From: Acidobacteriota bacterium | GTDB taxonomy: Bacteria; Acidobacteriota; Thermoanaerobaculia; Thermoanaerobaculales; Sulfomarinibacteraceae | Length of the DNA: 5,972 bases | Assembly (NCBI GenBank): GCA_030637805.1 | Contig: DAOWFV010000225.1 | Coordinates: 1-5,972, forward strand | Direction of reading: 5' to 3' | Shown here: in pieces, positions 1 to 5,883 of the stretch | How the letters are laid out: every line of letters starts with the position of its first letter | Numbering within the stretch: the first letter of the stretch is position 1 | Notes under the pieces: model-generated | Database searches by the model: none | What the model saw: the letters and a program-made list of their open reading frames with translations, nothing else | Told to the model about the DNA's origin: nothing | Made by a program: the position numbers and the translations under genes

Positions 1-1230
1 ATTCTCGGAGCGGACGGTCCAGCGCGAGCTCTCGTCGAAGACCACGAAGTCGGCGTCGAAGCCCGCCTTGAGATGCCCCTTGCGGTGGTCGATGCCGAAG
101 AAACGGGCCGGCTCCGCGGCGGTGATCTCGACCAGCCGCTCGAGGGTGATGCGGCCGTTGCAGAACCCCTCGGAGTAAAGGTAGGGCAGCATCAGCTCGA
201 CGCCGGGAACGCCCCCGTAGTCGGTCCAGATAGAGCCGGTCTCCTTCTCCTCCGGCCAGCGAGCGGCGGCGTGGTCGGTGGCCACGAAGGAGATCTCTCC
301 GCTGGCGAGACCCTGCCACAGGCGCTCGCGGTCGGCTGCTGCCTTGACTACGGGCGCGGTCTTGAGCAGCGATCCCATGCGCTCGAAGTCCCTGATCGTG
401 AACTCGAGGAAGTGGGGGCAGGTCTCGGCCGAAATGGGCAGGTCCTCGAGACGAGCGGCGCTGACCACATCGAGCGCCTCACCGGCGGCGAGGTGGACGA
501 TATGGACTCTTGCACCGGTGGTCCGGCAAGCCTCGACAACCGCGGTTACCGCGGACGCCTCCGCGGCGGGCGGGCGCGAGGCGGCATAGGCGGCAGGGGA
601 ATCCTCGCCGCGTAGGCGGGCCCTTTCGGTGAACTGGCGGACGATGTTGCGGTCCTCCGCGTGAACCCCCACAGGAATGCCGAGACGGTGGGTCTGGGTG
701 AGGACCTCGCGAATCTGCGCGTTGGAGAGATCGCGAAAGGTCTCCATCCCCGAGAGTGCATAGACCTTGATGGCGGCCACACCAGCGTCCACCAGGTCAA
801 CGAGTATTTCCGACCACCGGGAGTCCTCCATGGCGTTGGCCGAGACACCGCCCCAGAGCAGGTAGTCGACGTGGGCTTTGGGCCCGATGACCTTGAGCTT
901 GTTCTCCAGGGCATCGGTCGTTGTGATCGGCGGCAGCGAGGTGCATGGCATGTCGGCGACGCAGGTCACGCCGCCGGCTGCCGCCGCTGCGGTGCCGCTC
1001 GAAAAGTCCTCGCGATGGGTGAAGCCGGGGTCGTCGAAATGGACGTGACCGTCGATCGCGCCGGGCAGAACGAGAGCGCCGTCGAGGTCGATCCACTCCT
1101 CGTCGCCGGCGGCGGTGTTCTCACCGGCCGGGAGTATCTCCTCGAAGCGTCCGTCGTCCACCAGCAGCTCGACGGCCTCGGTGGCGTTGTCACCGGTTGA
1201 GATCCGCAGGTTGACGAAACGTGTTCGCAT
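1..1230 (-). CDS. Cyclic amidohydrolase, allantoinase/dihydroorotase/hydantoinase family (C-terminus cut by window edge)
   Basis: The frame is open for 410 codons from an ATG at 1230-1228 to the left edge, without a stop. The product is a metal-dependent TIM-barrel amidohydrolase that opens cyclic amide rings (allantoin, dihydroorotate, dihydropyrimidines or hydantoins). All expected binuclear-metal ligands are visible: H62 and H64 in GHVHF, the lysine expected to be carboxylated K155 in AAIKVY, H190 in GVHAED, H246 in HIVHLA, and D319 in VATDHA. Other family landmarks are PGAIDGHVHF (56-65), an AAAAAGGVTC segment (81-90), the allantoinase-like stretch MPCTSLPPITTT (94-105), WGG at 126-128, SRPPAAE (218-224), AETCPHF (268-274), GGVPGVE (339-345) and KAGFDADFVVFD (388-399). 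From memory it resembles bacterial allantoinase AllB more than dihydropyrimidinase. AllB is about 450 residues, so some 40-50 C-terminal residues are probably missing. Only a weak GAAG ribosome site lies 6 bases before the ATG. The gene starts 13 bases after the ygfK stop, so co-transcription is likely. Family is certain; substrate is not. Confidence 0.93.
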   Translation of the reverse strand, partial: MRTRFVNLRISTGDNATEAVELLVDDGRFEEILPAGENTAAGDEEWIDLDGALVLPGAIDGHVHFDDPGFTHREDFSSGTAAAAAGGVTCVADMPCTSLPPITTTDALENKLKVIGPKAHVDYLLWGGVSANAMEDSRWSEILVDLVDAGVAAIKVYALSGMETFRDLSNAQIREVLTQTHRLGIPVGVHAEDRNIVRQFTERARLRGEDSPAAYAASRPPAAEASAVTAVVEACRTTGARVHIVHLAAGEALDVVSAARLEDLPISAETCPHFLEFTIRDFERMGSLLKTAPVVKAAADRERLWQGLASGEISFVATDHAAARWPEEKETGSIWTDYGGVPGVELMLPYLYSEGFCNGRITLERLVEITAAEPARFFGIDHRKGHLKAGFDADFVVFDESSRWTVRSEN

Positions 1231-1243
1231 GGTCAGCTTCAGT

Positions 1244-4200
1244 CTAAAGCAACCACGAGGAATCCGCCTCGATTGGAGGAAGCTCGGGCACGGTCTCGGT
1301 CATTGAGCGCAGGATGGTGACCATGGCCGCGAGGTGAGGGGCGGCCACCAGTTCTTCCTCTTTCGGCGCGGGTCCGACGGCCGCCTCGCAGACGGCAAGA
1401 GTGTCGGAGTCGAGGACGAGGCGAATGGCAGGGGAGGAATAGCGAAAATGGAGGCCATCGTGAAAAAGCTCATGCAGCTCGGACCCAAAACGCGCCTGGA
1501 GCCCCCGCATTCCACGGTGGGTCAGGAGCATGAAGGCATTCTCCTGCTCTGATTCGAAGTCTCCGCGGTTGAGAAAGAGGCGGGGCTTGTCGCGCCACGG
1601 CCTGTCTGCGGTGGGGCAGAAGGTGACGCAGTTGCCGCACTCGTTGCAGAGATCGGTGAGCACCGCGACCTGAGGGCCTTGCTCGATGCGAATCTCGGTG
1701 TTCCCATCCGCCGAGATCTCGTCCCCCGAAGCTCGGAGCCGGGGAATCCGAAGGACGCCGGGCCGGGATTGGTAGGTGAGGATCGCCCGGTTGGGACAGA
1801 CGCCGTCGCAGGTGCTGCACATCAGGTCGCAGTCAAGACAGCGCGAGGCCTCGTGCGCGGCCACGTCCGGTGTGAGGGTAAGGACAACCTCGGCGAAGTC
1901 GGAACGGCCCGAGAAGGGCCTGTGGGGGATCGGCACCCGGGGTTCCTGCCTCGATCGGCGGTAGAGGAGATCGACGACGTCGAAATCGGGCCATGGCGCC
2001 GGAGCGGAGCTCACGGGATCTGAAATCCCCTGTTCGCGGGCGTCGATGGCGGCGGCGATGCGGCGACCGTCTCCGCAGGCCTTGACGATGCTGTCCGGAC
2101 CGTCGCCGATGATGTCGCCGCCTGCGAAGACTCCGGGAAGTGAGGTCTCGAGGGTCTCCGGTTCGACCGCCAGGTAACCGGAAGGACTGAGCGAAACCTC
2201 GGAAGAGCCGAAGAGCCCGAGGTCGGGCCGCTGCCCGATGGCGACGATCAGGGTGTCCAGGGCCTCCTCGAAGCCGCTGCCGGGAATCTCCTCGGGGCGG
2301 CGGCGGCCCGAGTCATCCCGATCTCCCAGGCGCATCCGCACCATCTCCACGGCATCGAGCCGGCCATCCGAGCAGAGAATTCGCCGCGGCGCCACGAGCT
2401 CGGTAAGCCCGCCTCCTTCGCGGAGGAGGTCGCGAACCTCTTCCTTCTGGGCCGGCATCTGGGCGCGGGTGCGGCGGTAGAAAACGTCGACCCTGCCGTC
2501 GCTCAGCCGCAGGGCGGTTCGCGCGCAGTCCATGGCCACGTCCCCGCCGCCAATAACGCCGATTCTCGTCCCGAGGGACGGAGGCTGGCCGGAGCGGGTG
2601 GCGCGCAGGAAATCGAGGCCGTCGAGGACGCCGACGCTGCCCTCGCCCTCGATTCCGAGTCCGAGTCCGAGGCGGGCGCCGACCGCGATGACCACATGGC
2701 GGAATCCCTGGTCGCGCAACGAGGCCAACGAGAAGTCGCGGCCCATCTCCTGCCTGTGGCGAACCTCGACGCCGAGGGCACGGATGTGCTCGAGATCCTG
2801 CTCGACGGCGCGGCCGGCGGCCCGGTAGTCCGGGATGGTCGCCGAGACCATGCCGCCGCTGGCCGGTCTGGCCTCGAAGATGACCACCCGGTGCCCGGCG
2901 CGGGCGAGAAATGTTGCCGCCGCCAGGCCGCACGGTCCACCGCCGACCACCGCGATTCCGGCTTCCCCCAGGTTTGGCTTAGCCCGCCCGGCGGCTGGTG
3001 GTTCGTGCTCGGTGATGAAGCGCTTGATCTCGCGGATGGCCAGCGGTTGGTCCATGTGGGTCCGCAAGCAGACCGGTTCGCAGGGATGGTGGCAGGTGCG
3101 GCCGAGGATCGACGCCAGCGGGTTGTCCTCGCGGGTGACCGCCGCGGCCGCGTGAAGATCTCCGTCTCTCACCCGGCGCATGTAGTCGGGGACCTTCTGG
3201 TCCACGTTGCAGGCGTCGGTGCAAGGCGCCAGGACACAGTCGAAGAGACCGAGCCGGCGCGTGGTCTTGGTGTGGGACCGGTCGTAGGTCTCCTTGCGGA
3301 AGGCGGGGTTTTCAAGCACCTCCTCGGCGTACCGGCGAAGGTTGTGTTCAGCGGCCTCATCAATCGAGGAGGCGGAACCGCCCGCCCCCGCGAGAATGAA
3401 ATCGTCCAGCTTCGTGACGCCCGCGTGTTCCATCTCGGAGTCGATATTCTCGAGGTACTGGCGGAGACGCAGATAGCCGCCGGGCCTCAAGAGGTCCGAG
3501 CAGACCGTGACCGTGCGCATACCGGCGCGCAGCAACGAGCCGACGTTCATGGCATCGGCGCCGCCGGAGAAAGACATGAGCAGGGGGCGCCCGACATCCG
3601 TGGCCAGGCGATCGGCCAGCTGCACGGTGAGCGCGTGCAGCGGCCGGCCGGAGAGGTACATGGTGTGCTCGCCGGGGGCGAAGACCCGGCGGTGGTTCTC
3701 CACCGCCAGGGTGTTGGTGAGCTTGACTCCAAAGACCAGGCCGTGACGGGTGGCAGCAGCCTTGAGCTCGCGGAGCATGGCCACCGCGTCGGGGTAGGCG
3801 AGGTCTTCCGAGAACGCCCGGTCGGGGACCGTCACATCAAGGTAGCCGAGGTGTTGGCCGAGGATCTCGCGCACCTTTGCGGCACCGAGGAGCGTGGGGT
3901 TGAGCTTGACACTGGTATGGAGCCCGCGGTCCTCCAGGAGGTGGGTGACGATCGCGCCGATCTCCTCGGGCGGGCAGCCGTGCATCGTGGAAAGGGTGAC
4001 GTTGTCCGACATCCTCGGCGGCACCGGCGCTGTCCGCGCCTCGGGAAAGCGTCGAGCCACGGTCTCCAGACAGCGTTCGAAATCCTCGCTGGGATCCTCC
4101 ACGCAGTCGAGAAACCAGCGCATATTGGGTTGGTGAAGGCCCTTGAGGTCGTAACCGACGCTGAGGTTGAAGATCACGCCTGGATCGGGCCCGGGGTGTC

Positions 4201-4615
4201 CGAGGTGGTGGTGCAGTGCGTGGATGAGGACCCAGGCGTTGAGGTACTCGCGGAAGGACTCCTCGACCAGGAGCTCCTGTGACCACTCGACGTTGTAGCC
4301 CTCGTCCTGCATGTCGATGCAGGGTTTCGAGACCTCGATGCGGTCCAGGGTCTGCACAGTCTTGAGCTCGATGAATCGCGCGCCGCAGAGCCAGGCCACC
4401 ACGATGTTCTGGGCGAGCTGCGAGTGGGGACCCGCCGCCACGCCGATGGGTGTTTCCAGGGGATGACCGTAGACCTTAGCGCGAAAGCGGTCGTGGGCGG
4501 AGGGCGTGAAGAAAAGGGCGCGGGGGATACCGAATATGGAGGACTTGGCGGCGAGCTCGTCGGCGATCCACCCCACGAGGTGCTCGAGGGACAGGGGACG
4601 GAAGCGGTCCGACAC
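1244..4615 (-). CDS. ygfK: YgfK-type flavin/iron-sulfur oxidoreductase (putative selenate reductase subunit family; dihydropyrimidine dehydrogenase-like modules)
   Basis: The product is a 1123-residue cytoplasmic multi-cofactor oxidoreductase, numbered from the GTG at 4615. Residues about 30-400 form a dihydroorotate-dehydrogenase-like barrel, with TPIGVAAGPHSQLAQN (55-70), FIELKTVQ (81-88), STMHGCPPEEI (209-219), VKLNPTLLG (236-244), VKLTNTL (297-303) and SFSGGADA (348-355). Residues about 455-530 are a GltD-like helical Fe-S domain with C460, C465, C469, C508, C512 and C516. An FAD Rossmann fold begins at GIAVVGGGPCG (553-563), an NAD(P)H-binding fold at IGVIGGGDVAMDCA (685-698), and the closing FAD segment is AGGDIIGDGPDS (831-842). 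A ferredoxin-like tail has C926, C929, C933, C936, C940 and C990, C993, C996, C1000. The start SDRFRPLSLEHL and the whole layout match my memory of E. coli YgfK, which is about 1030 residues. GTG is chosen because AGGA lies 5 bases upstream and homology begins there. The name 'selenate reductase subunit' reflects genomic association; no molybdopterin domain is present. It probably passes electrons from NAD(P)H through FAD and Fe-S clusters to a barrel flavin that reduces an unknown, possibly purine-derived, ring. Confidence 0.95.
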   Translation of the reverse strand: MSDRFRPLSLEHLVGWIADELAAKSSIFGIPRALFFTPSAHDRFRAKVYGHPLETPIGVAAGPHSQLAQNIVVAWLCGARFIELKTVQTLDRIEVSKPCIDMQDEGYNVEWSQELLVEESFREYLNAWVLIHALHHHLGHPGPDPGVIFNLSVGYDLKGLHQPNMRWFLDCVEDPSEDFERCLETVARRFPEARTAPVPPRMSDNVTLSTMHGCPPEEIGAIVTHLLEDRGLHTSVKLNPTLLGAAKVREILGQHLGYLDVTVPDRAFSEDLAYPDAVAMLRELKAAATRHGLVFGVKLTNTLAVENHRRVFAPGEHTMYLSGRPLHALTVQLADRLATDVGRPLLMSFSGGADAMNVGSLLRAGMRTVTVCSDLLRPGGYLRLRQYLENIDSEMEHAGVTKLDDFILAGAGGSASSIDEAAEHNLRRYAEEVLENPAFRKETYDRSHTKTTRRLGLFDCVLAPCTDACNVDQKVPDYMRRVRDGDLHAAAAVTREDNPLASILGRTCHHPCEPVCLRTHMDQPLAIREIKRFITEHEPPAAGRAKPNLGEAGIAVVGGGPCGLAAATFLARAGHRVVIFEARPASGGMVSATIPDYRAAGRAVEQDLEHIRALGVEVRHRQEMGRDFSLASLRDQGFRHVVIAVGARLGLGLGIEGEGSVGVLDGLDFLRATRSGQPPSLGTRIGVIGGGDVAMDCARTALRLSDGRVDVFYRRTRAQMPAQKEEVRDLLREGGGLTELVAPRRILCSDGRLDAVEMVRMRLGDRDDSGRRRPEEIPGSGFEEALDTLIVAIGQRPDLGLFGSSEVSLSPSGYLAVEPETLETSLPGVFAGGDIIGDGPDSIVKACGDGRRIAAAIDAREQGISDPVSSAPAPWPDFDVVDLLYRRSRQEPRVPIPHRPFSGRSDFAEVVLTLTPDVAAHEASRCLDCDLMCSTCDGVCPNRAILTYQSRPGVLRIPRLRASGDEISADGNTEIRIEQGPQVAVLTDLCNECGNCVTFCPTADRPWRDKPRLFLNRGDFESEQENAFMLLTHRGMRGLQARFGSELHELFHDGLHFRYSSPAIRLVLDSDTLAVCEAAVGPAPKEEELVAAPHLAAMVTILRSMTETVPELPPIEADSSWLL

Positions 4616-4620
4616 CAGCG

Positions 4621-4624
4621 TCCT
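4621..4624 (-). promoter_or_regulatory. Ribosome binding site setting the ygfK GTG start
   Basis: AGGA, reading 4624 to 4621 on the minus strand, lies 5 bases before the GTG at 4615-4613. It overlaps the stop codon (TAG, 4625-4623) of the upstream GGDEF gene. This placement suggests translational coupling. It also supports GTG over an upstream ATG at 4927, whose extra 104 codons lie inside the GGDEF gene and translate to an S/R/P/G-rich sequence with no domain. Confidence 0.6.
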
Positions 4625-5702
4625 ACCGGCCCCGCTTCTCGGAGAACATGCGCCGGTCCGCCTCCTCGAGGGCCTTGCTGGGATCCCCCCCGGGGAAGAG
4701 CTCGGCAATCCCGGCCGAGAAGGTGATTGGCGGTCCTTCGATCGCCGGATGATCGAGGGCCTCACGCATGGCGGCGAGCCGGGTCCTGGCGCTGACCCGG
4801 TCCATCCCGGGCGCAACCACGAGGAACTCGTCGCCTCCCCAACGAATAACGAGGTCTTCGGGCCGGAACTGTTCCACGATGAGGTGGGCCAGACGCTGCA
4901 GGGTCGAGTCGCCGACCGCGTGCCCAAAGAGGTCGTTGACCTCCTTGAACTCGTCGATGTCGATGAAGATCAACGCGCCGCCCGTCTCCGATGCACCGTC
5001 CATCGCCCCGCGCAGCCGGCGCCGGTTGGCAAGGCCGGTGAGAGGATCGGTGTCGACCAGGCGGCTCAATCGTTGCTGAGACTCGAGAAGCTCGCGGTTG
5101 GCGTAGCGCAAACTGTCCTCGCTGCGATCGGCGAGGACCGCGGTGCAGGCCAGGGCGAGCAAGAGCTCGGTCCATGCATCGAAGAATGAGGAGTAACCGA
5201 GATAGGAGAAGCCGGACTGGTTCCCCCACAGCGCCGGAGCCAGCACGATCGCGGAGTAGAGAAAGAGTGCCCCCTCGAGAATCAACGCCCATCCTAGCCA
5301 CCGCGAAATGGGGGAGCGGGGGTGGCGCAGGACGGTGACCCCGCCGGTGAGGAATACCAGGCCGACGAGCGTACTCTCGGCGAGCTGAGCCTGCCACAGG
5401 CTGGGCACCGCAAGGCCGAGAATCAGGCTCCACGCCGTTACGAAGATCAGGAGGCCGACGGAGGAGATCCTGGGCTCGACGCCCGGGCGCAGGTGGTGCC
5501 GCGCGCCGTAGACCATGAGAATGGCGAAAACCGTTTTGCCGGCGAGGTAGAGGACGAGGGTCATTCGATCTCCGCCCCCGGGGATCGCGGCGTGGGCGTG
5601 GACAAAGACCGCGGTCAACGCGATGGCGTCGGCCAGCCATGCCAGCAGCCACAGCCTCACCTCGCGAAGCCGCACCATCCTTCCGAGAAGGAGGAAATAC
5701 AC
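4623..5702 (-). CDS. Membrane-bound diguanylate cyclase (multi-TM sensor + GGDEF domain)
   Basis: This gene makes the second messenger c-di-GMP from two GTP at the inner membrane. As counted from the GTG at 5702 it has 359 residues. Residues 1-191 hold about six hydrophobic segments (near 17-35, 47-66, 82-101, 109-124, 136-157 and 172-191), plus the end of a further segment at the very N-terminus. A charged linker, probably coiled coil (192-218), leads into a complete GGDEF domain: DTDPLTGLANRR (217-228), FIDIDEFKEVND (246-257), GHAVGD (260-265), the catalytic GGDEF at 289-293, and a C-terminal ADRRMFSEKRGR. RPED (280-283) sits five residues before GGDEF, the position of the product-binding I-site, so feedback inhibition by c-di-GMP is expected. 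I do not recognise the membrane part as a named sensor family. The GTG at 5702 falls inside a membrane helix and has no ribosome site; the open frame runs back to a stop at 5789-5787, and the true start is probably at 5751-5774. The stop is 7 bases before ygfK, implying one operon. Confidence 0.93.
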   Translation of the reverse strand: MYFLLLGRMVRLREVRLWLLAWLADAIALTAVFVHAHAAIPGGGDRMTLVLYLAGKTVFAILMVYGARHHLRPGVEPRISSVGLLIFVTAWSLILGLAVPSLWQAQLAESTLVGLVFLTGGVTVLRHPRSPISRWLGWALILEGALFLYSAIVLAPALWGNQSGFSYLGYSSFFDAWTELLLALACTAVLADRSEDSLRYANRELLESQQRLSRLVDTDPLTGLANRRRLRGAMDGASETGGALIFIDIDEFKEVNDLFGHAVGDSTLQRLAHLIVEQFRPEDLVIRWGGDEFLVVAPGMDRVSARTRLAAMREALDHPAIEGPPITFSAGIAELFPGGDPSKALEEADRRMFSEKRGR

Positions 5703-5765
5703 GCAAAGGGTGACCGCTATCGCGAGCTGGACGGTGATGGAGAGACTGTTCAGATCGATGCTCGA

Positions 5766-5770
5766 CTCCT
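5766..5770 (-). promoter_or_regulatory. Candidate ribosome binding site for the GGDEF gene, upstream of the first conventional start codon
   Basis: AGGAG, reading 5770 to 5766 on the minus strand, is the best Shine-Dalgarno-like match ahead of this gene. Downstream in frame come ATC at 5759-5757 (6-base spacing) and CTG at 5753-5751 (12-base spacing). No ATG, GTG or TTG occurs in frame until the GTG at 5702, which is 63 bases away. A second AGGA (5784-5781) is spaced 6 bases before a CTG at 5774-5772. This implies an unusual start codon, though which one is undecided. Confidence 0.4.
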
Positions 5771-5789
5771 GCAGAAGGGTTCCTACTTA

Positions 5790-5798
5790 ACTATAGCA
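5790..5798 (-). promoter_or_regulatory. Candidate extended -10 promoter for the GGDEF-ygfK-hydrolase genes
   Basis: On the minus strand, 5798 to 5790 read TGCTATAGT, a TG-n plus TATAAT-like extended -10 element (TATAGT, one mismatch). It stands out in GC-rich DNA and lies just upstream of the first gene. No good -35 box is seen at 17-base spacing, where CGGTTC or GGTTCC falls inside an inverted repeat; extended -10 promoters tolerate this. Transcription would begin near 5783, giving a very short leader. All three genes could be read from here, since no other gap between them exceeds 13 bases. Confidence 0.4.
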
Positions 5799-5810
5799 AC
5801 CCGGCGGATC

Positions 5811-5829
5811 CGGAACCGAGGAGGTTCCG
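5811..5829. repeat. Short perfect inverted repeat overlapping the -35 region
   Basis: Two 7-base arms, CGGAACC (5811-5817) and GGTTCCG (5823-5829), flank a 5-base spacer, GAGGA. The repeat lies 13-31 bases upstream of the candidate -10 element, where a -35 box or an operator would sit. It could bind a dimeric regulator or form a small hairpin. No run of T follows on either strand, so it is not a convincing terminator. One instance of this length could occur by chance. Confidence 0.4.
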
Positions 5830-5833
5830 ACTC

Positions 5834-5870
5834 TGCAGGCGGCTGTGGGCTATTACCTGAGCCTCCTGCA
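5834..5870. repeat. Imperfect inverted repeat (11-bp stem, 15-base loop) in the intergenic region
   Basis: The arm at 5834-5844 (TGCAGGCGGCT) pairs with 5860-5870 (AGCCTCCTGCA) with one mismatch, around the loop GTGGGCTATTACCTG. It belongs to no gene. Neither strand shows a T tract directly after the stem, so it is not a classical intrinsic terminator. It may be a structural RNA element, a regulator site, or part of the repeat cluster with the palindrome to its right. Confidence 0.4.
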
Positions 5871-5883
5871 ATAATCGGATAGC

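Noticed and set aside
73..1200. Plus-strand open frames of about 180 codons each (73-615 and 661-1200)
   Set aside because: They are opposite the amidohydrolase, whose minus-strand translation has every catalytic ligand. The plus-strand products show no motif.
2696..4282. A 528-codon open frame on the plus strand antisense to ygfK
   Set aside because: It lies wholly opposite the strongly supported ygfK gene. Its translation has no recognisable domain. Long antisense frames are expected opposite GC-rich genes with codon-position bias.
1244..4615. A molybdenum or selenium-containing selenate reductase
   Set aside because: The family name comes from gene association. The protein has no molybdopterin-binding motifs, and no in-frame TGA suggests selenocysteine. 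The cofactors visible are flavins and Fe-S clusters.
4616..4927. N-terminal extension of YgfK to an ATG at 4927
   Set aside because: The 104 extra residues are rich in S, R, P and G, overlap the GGDEF gene in another frame, and precede the point where family similarity begins. A GTG with a good ribosome site lies at 4615.
4762..5706. A 314-codon minus-strand frame overlapping the GGDEF gene
   Set aside because: Its translation is R/P-rich, without membrane segments or motifs; it is a shifted-frame shadow of the GGDEF gene.
5834..5870. Intrinsic transcription terminator
   Set aside because: The stem is adequate but no T run follows it on either strand, and the loop is long.
4506..5882. Plus-strand open frames opposite the GGDEF gene (4506-5189 and 5322-5882)
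   Set aside because: They are mirror images of a gene with complete GGDEF and membrane features, with charged, non-domain translations.
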